Assembly (NCBI GenBank): GCA_015272395.1
Contig: JACYLQ010000044.1
Coordinates: 57,133 to 121,132, forward strand
DNA: 64,000 nucleotides
From: Calothrix sp. C42_A2020_038
Lineage (GTDB): Bacteria > Cyanobacteriota > Cyanobacteriia > Cyanobacteriales > Nostocaceae
Direction of reading: 5' to 3'
Shown: piece by piece, positions 29,791 through 39,700 of the stretch
Layout: the number at the start of each line of letters is the position of its first letter
How positions within the stretch are numbered: position 1 is the stretch's first letter
Notes under the pieces: model-generated
Databases searched by the model: none
Told to the model about the DNA's origin: nothing
What the model saw: the letters and a program-made list of their open reading frames with translations, nothing else
Made by a program: the position numbers and the translations under genes

Positions 29791-31458
29791 TTACCGAACA
29801 TTCTTTAAGCTTTCCACGCTACTGCTGAACATATCAGCAAATATACTCATCACCGTTCTATCCCTAATCTTGATATTCGTATTAATTCCCATCCCCGACT
29901 GCAACGCGATATTACGTCCCTGAACATTTAACTGCTGACTATCGAGTTCAACCTTCGCGGGGAATCTATAAAATGGGTATATTTGGTCGGGTGGTAGTGC
30001 ATCCGAACCAATCGACACCAATTTACCTTTGATATCTCCAAATTCGCTAAATGGGAACGAGTCAATACGCACATCAACAGTCATTCCTTCTTTGACAAAC
30101 CCGATATCCTTGTTAGTGATATAAACTTTAGCGATTAGTTTATCAGTGGGGACTATCTTTAATATTGGTTCGGTTGATGATGCAACAAATCCTGGTGTGT
30201 GTGCTTTTAATTCAAATACTTTACCAGCAACAGGCGCCTTAATTTCCTGATATTTCAGATTCATTTGGGTTTGACTAATCTGTGAATCAGTCTCAGCAAT
30301 CTTTTTATTATTTTCGACAATTGCTTTGGTAAGCTGACTATCAATTTCTGCGATACGTTTATTATTATCAGCTATTTTATCAAGCCAGTCTTTACGAGAA
30401 ACTGCAACAGTGTTTTGTAATTTAGCTTGTCCACCTGCTATTTCTGCTCTAATACGCGCTTTTTCTTGGGTGAGTTGGTCAAGTTGAGATTGTGCGTTAC
30501 GTACCTCTTCTTGTTGCTTGAGTAATTGAATCTGGGATATGGCACCTTGAGAAGCCAATCCAGTAATATTATTAAGAATACCCTGGTTCATTTTTAGGGT
30601 ATCTTTGGTTGAGGCAATCTTAATATCTGTTTGTTCCACTTGCCGCTTGAGTTGTTCAATTTCTGATTGTGATGCATTTACGCGCGCGTCTAATTCAATT
30701 TGACTCGATGCAATTCTCTCTCTTTGGTCAATAGATAGTTTACCTGTGGAACCACCATCAAAGTGGGTACGATACATTTGATTTTCTGCTAGTAGTGCTG
30801 CACGACTTTTAGTTAAGTCTATCATTGATGCAGGTACTTGTAATGAGGTAACATCAACCTCAGCGCCACGCAATTGTGAAGTATAAAAGTTATTTTCCTG
30901 TACAAGAGAAGTGCGTACTTTCTGGAATGATTCTAATTGAGCTTTGGCGGTGGTATTATCAAAAGTGATGAGGCGTTCTCCCTCTTTTACTAGAGTACCA
31001 TCTTTAACGTGAATATCCTTGACAACTCCACCCACTGGTGCTTGTACATCTTTGGTGGCGCCACTTGCTTCAAGTTTACCAGTTGCGGATACAGCTTCTT
31101 CGATTTTAGCGACATTCGCCCATATGATAGTACCCGTAGTAGTTAGCATTAATCCCCATAATATTGCCCTTGACCATTTACGAGGTTGTTTTAATATTAC
31201 TGGTTGTTCAAACTTGGGAACGTAGCGTTGTGCGTGGTTAGGTGGTTTGGGTTGGATTTCTGATGATGGTTGTGATGCTTTTTTAGCTAATTCTTCCAAT
31301 TGTTCGATAGAAATAGCTGAGGGAATTGGCGAATCAGATTTACCATTGCCATTATTGCTATTTTCATTATTACCATTACCATTGTTACTATTCCCATTAT
31401 GACCATTGCCATTATGAGAATAGCTGCCATTACCGTTACCGTTACCATTATTATTCAT
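29791..31458 (-). CDS. HlyD-family membrane fusion protein (type I secretion)
   Basis: 'AVSATGKLEASGATKDVQAPVGGVVKDIHVKDGTLVKEGERLITFD', long coiled coil, 'YQEIKAPVAGKVFELKAHTPG'; N/G-rich N-terminus. Confidence 0.93.
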   Translation of the reverse strand: MNNNGNGNGNGSYSHNGNGHNGNSNNGNGNNENSNNGNGKSDSPIPSAISIEQLEELAKKASQPSSEIQPKPPNHAQRYVPKFEQPVILKQPRKWSRAILWGLMLTTTGTIIWANVAKIEEAVSATGKLEASGATKDVQAPVGGVVKDIHVKDGTLVKEGERLITFDNTTAKAQLESFQKVRTSLVQENNFYTSQLRGAEVDVTSLQVPASMIDLTKSRAALLAENQMYRTHFDGGSTGKLSIDQRERIASSQIELDARVNASQSEIEQLKRQVEQTDIKIASTKDTLKMNQGILNNITGLASQGAISQIQLLKQQEEVRNAQSQLDQLTQEKARIRAEIAGGQAKLQNTVAVSRKDWLDKIADNNKRIAEIDSQLTKAIVENNKKIAETDSQISQTQMNLKYQEIKAPVAGKVFELKAHTPGFVASSTEPILKIVPTDKLIAKVYITNKDIGFVKEGMTVDVRIDSFPFSEFGDIKGKLVSIGSDALPPDQIYPFYRFPAKVELDSQQLNVQGRNIALQSGMGINTNIKIRDRTVMSIFADMFSSSVESLKNVR

Positions 31459-31619
31459 AATTAGTTTGTCGAATTATCAGTTGAATTACTGTTTGTAAAT
31501 ATTGAGAAATTAGTATTGCTTGTATCAGCTATAATTAATGCTTAATTGGTATATATAATTAGTGATTGCTACTGCCATTTAAGCTATAAAAACGAGTGTT
31601 TTTTTTAATATCTTTTATC

Positions 31620-34577
31620 TCAACCTCCTGAAGCTTCTTGCTGTTGATAGAGACAGTAATACAATCCCTTCATTGCCATTAATTCAGCGTGTGTACCTTG
31701 CTCTGCGACCTTTCCTGCCGACATCATGAGAATAATGTCAGCATTTTTAATAGTTGCGAGACGGTGCGTAATGAATAGTACAGTGCGTCCTTTAAATACA
31801 GCTTGTAGGTTTGAACAAACTTGTCTTTCGGTAGCATAATCAAGCGCGCTGGTTGCTTCGTCCATAATTAACAGCGGTGGGTTTTGCAGTACCGTCCGTG
31901 CGATTGCCATTCTTTGTCTTTGTCCACCAGATAATGCTGAACCTCTTTCACCAACGCGCGTGTTATAACCATTGGGCAGGTTCATGATAAAGTCGTGGGC
32001 ACAAGCAATTTTGGCAGCTTCAACAATTTCTTCTGGGGTAGCATTTGGTATGGTGAGAGCAATATTCTCTTGCACGGTGGTATCAAACAGGAGAGTATCT
32101 TGCAGTACCATCCCAATTTGTTGACGTAGGGAATATAACTCAACTTTGCTGATATCGTACCCATCAATGAGAATCCTTCCCGCATCGAGTTCGTATAGTC
32201 GGGGGATTAGTTTAGTAAGAGTACTTTTCCCGGCGCCACTTTGTCCCACAACACCAACAAACGCTCCCTTGGGTATTTCTATTGATACACTATTTAATTG
32301 TGGGTTGGGAGATTTAGCAAACGAGAAGGTGACGTTTTCATATTTGACTTGCCCTTGGATTGCTGGCATTGGTATATTATTTCTACCAGCCAATTCGCTT
32401 TCTTGGGGAGTGTCGAGAATATCAGCTAATCGTTCCAATGATAATGCTGTTTCTTGGAAGTTCTGCCACAGTTGGATTAATCGTAGTAGTGGACTAGTTA
32501 CATATCCAGCGATAATTCTAAATGCGATTAATTCCCCTAATGTGATTTCCTGTTGCAATACTAAATAGGCGCCTACCCATAATAATAGTAAGCTGGATAA
32601 TTTATTGAGGAAGTTAGATAATGAACCTGCTGTATTGGATGTGAGTACGTTATCAAAACTGGCACTAATATATTTACCATAGCGTTGTTGCCACTGCCAC
32701 CTTGAATTTAGTTCAATATTCTGTGCTTTAACTGTCTGGATACCAGATACTACTTCAACTAAATAGGATTGTGTTTCCGCATTTCTTTCCGCTTTAGTAC
32801 GAGTTTGACTGCGGATAATTGGCGCAAATATAAATGTTAATAATGCAAATAATGGTACAGTGGCTAGTGCTACTATAGTGAGTAACCAACTGTAAAATAT
32901 CATTACGACGATATAGATTACCGAGAAGATAGCATCTAATACAACCGTAAGGGCTGTACCCGTTAGAAAAGAGCGAATATTCTCTAATTCGTTAATCCTT
33001 GATGATATTTCCCCTACTGGTCGTTTTTCAAAGTAGCGTAGTGGTAATCTTAATAAGTGGTCAATAACTTCACTACCTAACGATAAATCAATTCGGTTGG
33101 TGGTATCTACAAATAAGTTAGTACGCAACCAAGTAATTATCCCTTCGATGATTGCCATTGCTATCAACACAAACCCTAGTACGTTGAGAGTGTTGACACC
33201 ATTTTGGATAATTACTTTATCAATAATTACTTGAGTAACGAGTGGATTGGCGAGTCCTAATAATTGTACAAATAATGATGCGATAAATACTTCGATTAAT
33301 ACGGTTTTATGCTTTTTGATAGCAGGTAAAAACCAGCTTAAATTAAATCGCTTCTTGGGTGTTTCTGGTGTTGATTGTATAAGGAGTACTTGTCCATCTT
33401 CACCCCAGATATCGATAAATGCTTCTGGCTTTTTACGAACGATACCCTGTTCGGGGATAGCGAGTACTAATTCTTTTTCGGTAGCATGGTAAACTATTGC
33501 AAAGCTGTCTAGCCAAGGGATTAATACTGGTGTAGGAAGTTTAGATACTGCAACTCCTGGTACTTCTACTAGTTGTGATTTAAACCCCATCAATTCGGCA
33601 ATGGCGCCGCATAATTCAATTGATATTTTACCAGTTCGTTGATAATTACTATCGAGCGCGCGAAGTATTACATCTCTCTTCCACGGTGTGTTCCAATATT
33701 GCGATAGCATTTGGAAACAGGCGAGTGTTGCATCAATTGGCCCTCGACCATGAATGTAGGGATATTTGGTTTGTTTTGATTCTTGTTGTTCCGGCGCAAG
33801 AGGTTTTTCTGGTGCGAATGGTACATTATCATAATGATTAGAATTAGTTGTTACTTCTTGAGTATCTGTAGTTGTGGGTTGCTCAAATGATAATGTATGG
33901 TCAGCAAATCCGATAAGGCGAATTCCCTTACCAGTGGATTGAATATCATTCCCAGTCGAAGGATTGATAATACTACCAACTGGATAGTTACTACCATCAC
34001 TGCTAACAAACCATAGTAGATTGGGGTCGATTTGATCAAGTGGGGTTTTACCAGATGGTAAGTTTAAAATAGTAGCATGATTTAATGCTCGAATTACTAA
34101 TTCTTTGAGGTCATGAACTACTTTACCTCGGCGATTAAGTTCGGCGCCTATTAAGTCGAATATTTCTATTAAATTAATTTGGTTACGAAAGATAGTAGCT
34201 ATGTCGGATTGTTTGGTTAATAATTCAATAAAATCAGATACTTTGAGGGTGAGAAAAACTGATTCACCTGATGAAATGGCAGTTTCACATGGTACATTTC
34301 TGATAATACTAGTTACACCAATTATTGCACCTGGTTCGAGTCGAAGCAATGTTTGTGGCGCCTCTACACCGGGTGGATATCCCAATAAGCGTGCTTGTCC
34401 TGAGTAGAGAATATAAATGTTAGCAGGTAGGTTATCTTTGACTAAAATCGCCTGCCCCATCCGATAGCGTAATGGTTCAATTTTATTGGCAATGCGCTCA
34501 AGTACCGTTGGAGAGAGCTTGTCAAACGGTGGGGTTTTGGCTAGGAATTCGTAGTAGATGTTAGTACTGATGGTCAT
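31620..34577 (-). CDS. type I secretion ABC transporter with N-terminal cNMP-binding and degenerate C39-like domain
   Basis: cNMP-like N-terminus, 'GPIDATLACFQML' C39-like segment lacking the expected Cys, TM domain, NBD 'GVVGQSGAGKSTLTKLI', 'LSGGQRQRMAIAR', 'LLIMDEATSALD'. Confidence 0.94.
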   Translation of the reverse strand: MTISTNIYYEFLAKTPPFDKLSPTVLERIANKIEPLRYRMGQAILVKDNLPANIYILYSGQARLLGYPPGVEAPQTLLRLEPGAIIGVTSIIRNVPCETAISSGESVFLTLKVSDFIELLTKQSDIATIFRNQINLIEIFDLIGAELNRRGKVVHDLKELVIRALNHATILNLPSGKTPLDQIDPNLLWFVSSDGSNYPVGSIINPSTGNDIQSTGKGIRLIGFADHTLSFEQPTTTDTQEVTTNSNHYDNVPFAPEKPLAPEQQESKQTKYPYIHGRGPIDATLACFQMLSQYWNTPWKRDVILRALDSNYQRTGKISIELCGAIAELMGFKSQLVEVPGVAVSKLPTPVLIPWLDSFAIVYHATEKELVLAIPEQGIVRKKPEAFIDIWGEDGQVLLIQSTPETPKKRFNLSWFLPAIKKHKTVLIEVFIASLFVQLLGLANPLVTQVIIDKVIIQNGVNTLNVLGFVLIAMAIIEGIITWLRTNLFVDTTNRIDLSLGSEVIDHLLRLPLRYFEKRPVGEISSRINELENIRSFLTGTALTVVLDAIFSVIYIVVMIFYSWLLTIVALATVPLFALLTFIFAPIIRSQTRTKAERNAETQSYLVEVVSGIQTVKAQNIELNSRWQWQQRYGKYISASFDNVLTSNTAGSLSNFLNKLSSLLLLWVGAYLVLQQEITLGELIAFRIIAGYVTSPLLRLIQLWQNFQETALSLERLADILDTPQESELAGRNNIPMPAIQGQVKYENVTFSFAKSPNPQLNSVSIEIPKGAFVGVVGQSGAGKSTLTKLIPRLYELDAGRILIDGYDISKVELYSLRQQIGMVLQDTLLFDTTVQENIALTIPNATPEEIVEAAKIACAHDFIMNLPNGYNTRVGERGSALSGGQRQRMAIARTVLQNPPLLIMDEATSALDYATERQVCSNLQAVFKGRTVLFITHRLATIKNADIILMMSAGKVAEQGTHAELMAMKGLYYCLYQQQEASGG

Positions 34578-35344
34578 GACATTACTAGGGCTGGTGTAGA
34601 TGATGGGATAGCAGGATTGTCATTAACTAGAGAAATTGGCGTGTTTTGGATTTGTTCAGCTAGCCATTGTTCAAATAAATGATTAAGCAACATGGCACGT
34701 GTCGCATCATCTAGCTGTGCCCCTATAAACTTTTCTAGGCGTACAATTACGTACCAGTTTTCTAGCTTCATTGGTGGTAACACTTGCCCTTGTTTTGATG
34801 TACCTAACTTCTGCGCTATTGCTGGATGGGCTTGGGATATGGGAACAGGACCAATTAATCCACCCGTTTGTGCTTCGGCGCCTTGTGAATATTCTTTCGC
34901 GCAGTCAGCAAATGAGGCATCACCGTCTTGAATGCGGAAGAATAATTCCTGTGCTATTTCGCTATTGTCAGTACGAAGAAGGGAGTATACAACTTTATCA
35001 AGTTGCGGTTTATACTGAAGGAAATATTGTTCGAGTTTATTTCCCCATGTGGCGATTTTGAATTTTTCTACCCGCAATTCCCTTGTAGCTATGGCTTCAA
35101 ATTGTATAGGTGTGATACAAAGTTGTTGTTGTACTGCTGTTATGGCTTCTTGCGTACTAAGCTTATTCTGTTGAGAAAATTGCTCTATTGTTGTGGCTTT
35201 CTCTTCGGGAGTTAATTCGATAGTAGCAATGGCTTTATTAGCGATTAATTCACGTTGAAACTGTGACAATAGTTGATACTCCGCCAGCAGACTTAATGCC
35301 TCTGCGGCTGTTATTGTTTGGTTGCCAAGTTGGATGTGCGCCAT
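34574..35344 (-). CDS. parvulin-type (PpiC/SurA-like) peptidylprolyl isomerase
   Basis: 'DGDASFADCAKEYSQGAEAQTGGLIGPVPISQAHPAIAQKL'; overlaps the ABC gene start. Confidence 0.9.
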   Translation of the reverse strand: MAHIQLGNQTITAAEALSLLAEYQLLSQFQRELIANKAIATIELTPEEKATTIEQFSQQNKLSTQEAITAVQQQLCITPIQFEAIATRELRVEKFKIATWGNKLEQYFLQYKPQLDKVVYSLLRTDNSEIAQELFFRIQDGDASFADCAKEYSQGAEAQTGGLIGPVPISQAHPAIAQKLGTSKQGQVLPPMKLENWYVIVRLEKFIGAQLDDATRAMLLNHLFEQWLAEQIQNTPISLVNDNPAIPSSTPALVMS

Positions 35345-35922
35345 AGCAATAAACTTTGGTAGAAGACAGCAGCCTGAAATAGGTCGTGTTGTTTTAAATA
35401 CAAACTCCCTGCTTAATAATTACTTAATATAATTAATACGGCAACCTTGAGGATACTTAAAAGCAGTGCTATTTATCAAAATCTTGGTACGTAGGAATAC
35501 GGTAGTGCGGTGGAGTAACTTAAAACATGAGTTTTTGAGAAGTGCAGGACTGTGCGGAACTTACAGTTCGGCAATAAAACAACGGTAAATCAAGGTTTAT
35601 AGCTATTATCGTTACGAAACTTAACAACGTGTCCCAAAATGCAGGTATCTCGGCGGACACCCTAAAACAAACGGCAATGTTATGGGTATACCGACACTTC
35701 GAGACTTTTTGCCTTAACCCGGTTTTTTTTTGTTCGGTAGGTACTCACTCCCCCAATTAAGCGTTTTCCCCGTCATTAATCCAGTCGTTGGTAGTTGTTT
35801 CGATGCTATATTTGGATTACATTGCAGAGTTTTTGAGCGAAGCTAAGAATCTCACAGATGCTTAGTTGGTTCTAGCACTGCTTCCCCCAACTTACTATGA
35901 TTTTTGAAGCTTAATTTGTTTT

Positions 35923-36426
35923 ATGGAAATTATTTTGGGAGACATTACAAAGCTAAAAGTTGATGCAATCGTCAATGCTGCTAACACTAGTCTACTTGGA
36001 GGTAGTGGAGTAGATGGAGCGATACACAGAGCTGCGGGGTCAGAGCTTGTTGATGAATGTCGTTCACTTGCAGGATGTAAAGTTGGTGATGCGAAACTAA
36101 CTAAAGGATATCGCTTGCCTGCACGCTTCATCATCCACACCGTGGGACCAGTATGGCGGGGAGGTAGTCATGGAGAACAAGAACTTCTGGCTCAGTGTTA
36201 CCGCAAGTGTATGCAAATCGCCGCAGATAAAGAGTTTGATACTTTGGCTTTTCCCTGCATTAGCACTGGCATTTATAGATATCCCAAGGATATTGCAGCT
36301 AAACTTGCAGTAAAGATATGCTCCGAACAACTACAAAAGAATGGCCGTCCTCAAAGAGTAATTTTTTGCTGCTATGACCAAGAAAACTATGAAATCTATG
36401 AGAAGATTTTGCCTGAGTACACTTGA
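35923..36426 (+). CDS. macrodomain protein (MacroD-type ADP-ribose/O-acetyl-ADP-ribose hydrolase family)
   Basis: 'GDITKLKVDAIVNAANTSLLGGSGVDGAIHRAAGSEL...FIIHTVGPVW...AFPCISTGIYRYP'. Confidence 0.95.
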   Translation: MEIILGDITKLKVDAIVNAANTSLLGGSGVDGAIHRAAGSELVDECRSLAGCKVGDAKLTKGYRLPARFIIHTVGPVWRGGSHGEQELLAQCYRKCMQIAADKEFDTLAFPCISTGIYRYPKDIAAKLAVKICSEQLQKNGRPQRVIFCCYDQENYEIYEKILPEYT

Positions 36427-36447
36427 GAACTAAGTGCAGCAATTTTT

Positions 36448-36738
36448 TTACCTTAACTTATTTACAAAGTTTTCAAAAACCTTGCTGAAGTCAACGTTTG
36501 CATCAATCTCTAAATATTCATCCAACACCATGTTTTCTGAGAGAACATCTATTATTTCTAGCTGGCATTCACCACAGTCCCATAGCGTTATTCGAGCAAT
36601 ATAATTATCAGAATCTAAGTCCAAGCGTAAACTTGGTCTATCTACATCAGACGGAGATTTTAATATATCTATCTCATAACCCAAGTTCTCAATTTCCTGA
36701 CGTTTCTCCTGTATCCAACTTTCAAATTGAGCTAACAT
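36448..36738 (-). CDS. putative immunity protein, TriTu-like
   Basis: 96 aa, starts 19 bp after the toxin gene on the same strand; 'ARITLWDCGECQLEIIDV' resembles what I recall of TriTu family immunity proteins. Confidence 0.65.
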   Translation of the reverse strand: MLAQFESWIQEKRQEIENLGYEIDILKSPSDVDRPSLRLDLDSDNYIARITLWDCGECQLEIIDVLSENMVLDEYLEIDANVDFSKVFENFVNKLR

Positions 36739-36756
36739 AAATTCTGAACGAACTCC

Positions 36757-39700
36757 TTAAGGTAACTTTGTTGCTCTATGAGTTATATTTGTCGCCGCAG
36801 GCATTTCAGGCATTGGTAGACCTTTTTTAGCCGCAAGTCTCCCATCTAAACTATTAGGACCCTTAATGCCCGCCCAGCCTTCTTTAGTTTGTCTTATAGC
36901 AGATGCAGGTACATCAAACTCTACATAAAAAGCACCAGGTTTAGCTTGGCTCATGAACGCTTCCGGATCGGCAGGAACTGCAACATACGTAGTACCAGTA
37001 TAACTCTCTTGAACTACACCAGTCCGCTGCATTTTAGTAAACTCCTCTGGACTCATCCAACGACCAATTCTTACAGTATCTGAATAATCAGCATTATGAA
37101 CCAGAATGCCCAGTTCAGAAACAAAATAGGTATGAAATCCCTCAACAGAGAAGTTATAAACCTCAAACTGTCCTTCTCTCCTCTCAACCCTATCAACATC
37201 AATGATTCTGCCATCTTCTGTTTGCAACAGCGAACCAACTTCTAAATCCTTCGCTTCCACCCACCCCTTATCTGGTGTCCAGAATGGATGTTCTCCAGTA
37301 GTTGAAACCACCTCCCCATCAATATACAGGTCAACTAAGGCATCAGTTTGACGTACAAACGTATCTGTCACCTGCCGTGCTTCGATTTCCCCAGGCGTGG
37401 TGGGGTCGTCAGCAATTACCCAATCACCAACCTTAATATCCTCGATATTCTTTATACCCTCGGTAGTGAGGATTTCTGTACCTGCGACAAAGCATTTGCC
37501 CTTTATATGCGTGAAGGTCTCTTCAGCCTCTCGGACAATATTATTTATACCTTTAGGAGCATTTTTCGCTTTATTGGCAGCGAAGAATTTCTTGACACCA
37601 AATAATGCGCCAGCGAAAGGTACATAAGCCAGCAGGTTCCAGGCATCTTCTCGTTCAAACTTACCGTTATCTTGGTAACTTTGGTAAAGGTTATAGGTAG
37701 CTTTGGCTGCACCATATACATCCAATCCAGTTTCCACAGCAGCTACCCACTTCAGGGGACCAATCTTCGTCATTGCCCAGGTAGGCGCCCGCATCCCAAT
37801 TAAGAATGCCACACCAATGCCAGTAACGTTACCAGCGTTGTAGAGCATGGCATGTTTGGGTTCAATCTTCTTACCTGTGGTTGCTTCATACACGTCGGTT
37901 AAGAAACCACCAGATACACCGCTAGCAAAACCCGTTCCCCATTCGCCAAACATACCGAGGATTTCTTCGCCACTGGCGCCAGTTGCAGCAGCACCAGCTA
38001 TATATCCAACTCCGGCGCCGACACCACCCATCGAAGCCATAATACCTATCATGGTAAAAGCTGCCGATACATCTCCCAAGGTAAAATAGCCCGTTGGGTC
38101 GGTATATCTCACTGGGTTAGCATGAGCATACTGGTAATCATGCTGGCTGTATGGGTCAGTTATCGTACCAGCATAAGCATCCTTCGAGATAAATCTACCC
38201 AAACTTGGGTCATAGTACCTAGCGCGCAGATAATCTAGCCCAGTTGTACCGTCGCGTTGTTCCCCGGCGAACTGGAAGGAATTACCAAACGTACCATTTT
38301 GATTGAGCAATACCCCAAAGGCATCGTAAGTATAGCGGTCTGTAATCAAACCAACTGCATCGGTAATTACCCTTGTCGAACCCAAACCATCAGTATGGTA
38401 GAACCCTTCTCGACCACCACGACGCGCGCGCACTAATCCAATCCCGTTAGTATAATCTGCGGTAATTTGCCCATTAGCATCATATTCCATCAATACTTCG
38501 GGTAAATTCCAGATTGGCGCCGACAGGTAATTTGTCCGCACACCATTATTAATACTGGCAACCCTGCTGCCAAAAGCATCGTAAATATGCTGAGTTTGCG
38601 AAGTGCCACTATTAACCCCAATTAAGCGGTTTTCCCCATCATTAATCCAGTCGTAGGTAACAGTTTGGGCGCCATCTGAACGACGTCTCAAGGAACCGTT
38701 ATTATCATAGGTAAAGTTTGTTACCTTACTACCCTGTGTTAAATCCTTGAGGCGATTGTTTGCATCATAGGTATATCTGGTTAGCCCTTCAAGAGTATCA
38801 GTTTTACTGAGTCTATTGCCTGCGAGGTCGTAGGTATAGCCAATTGTTCTATTTCCTGCGGTTGCATCGGTAATTTTTTCTTCGTTTAGGCGATAAAGCG
38901 AGTCGTAAGTATAATCGACTACGCGACCGTTAAATTCTTCAACTTTCTTGCGGTTGCCAACTGCGTCGAGGGTGTATTTAAAGTCGGAGAATATTGTTCC
39001 AGTGACATTCTTTGTTGTTACCTGCGTTAAGCGGTTGCGGGTATCGTATTGACGTGATTCTGTTGAACTGTTGGCAAGTTTAGTTTGGATGAGATTGCCA
39101 ACTTTATCGTAATCGTAATCAGCTAACAAACGATTGCCATCAAAAACTGTATCTAGACGGTTTAATTTATCGTAACCGTAGGTTGTTGTTCCCGCTTGTG
39201 TTGTGAGTGAGGTGATATTATTTAATAGGTCGTAACCGTAGCTGACTGTTTTTTGGTCAGGCATGGTTATTGTTTTTAACCTGTCGCGCGTATCGTAGTC
39301 ATATTTCGTTACACCGCGTCCATCAGTTACAGTTTTCATCTGTGATGTAACTGAGTCGTAGGTGTAGGATACTGTTGGGATACGCGAGTCTGTAAATGTT
39401 TTGCGGTCTAAGCGCCCAATAGTGTCGTAGTTGTAATTAATTGTGGCGCCGTTGAAATCTTTTGTGCTAACAACTTGCCCAAACTTGTTATAAACGGTTT
39501 GGTTCCGTTGACCCATTGGTAGAATTGTTGCGGTTGGGCGATAGAAATTGTCGTATTCATACTTTGTGACGTTGTTGTTAGCGTCTTCAATTTCTCGCAG
39601 TAGGTTTAAATTGTCGTAGCGGTATTTGGTAATAACGTCTAGTAGTTGACCATCAACAAGTTGTTTAGGTTGTTCAATTTGAGTAAGTTGACTGAGATTG

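Noticed and set aside
31320-31458. Phase-variable tandem repeat at the hlyD start
   Set aside because: The visible 6-bp units (ACCGTT/ACCATT) are multiples of 3, so length change would not shift the frame.
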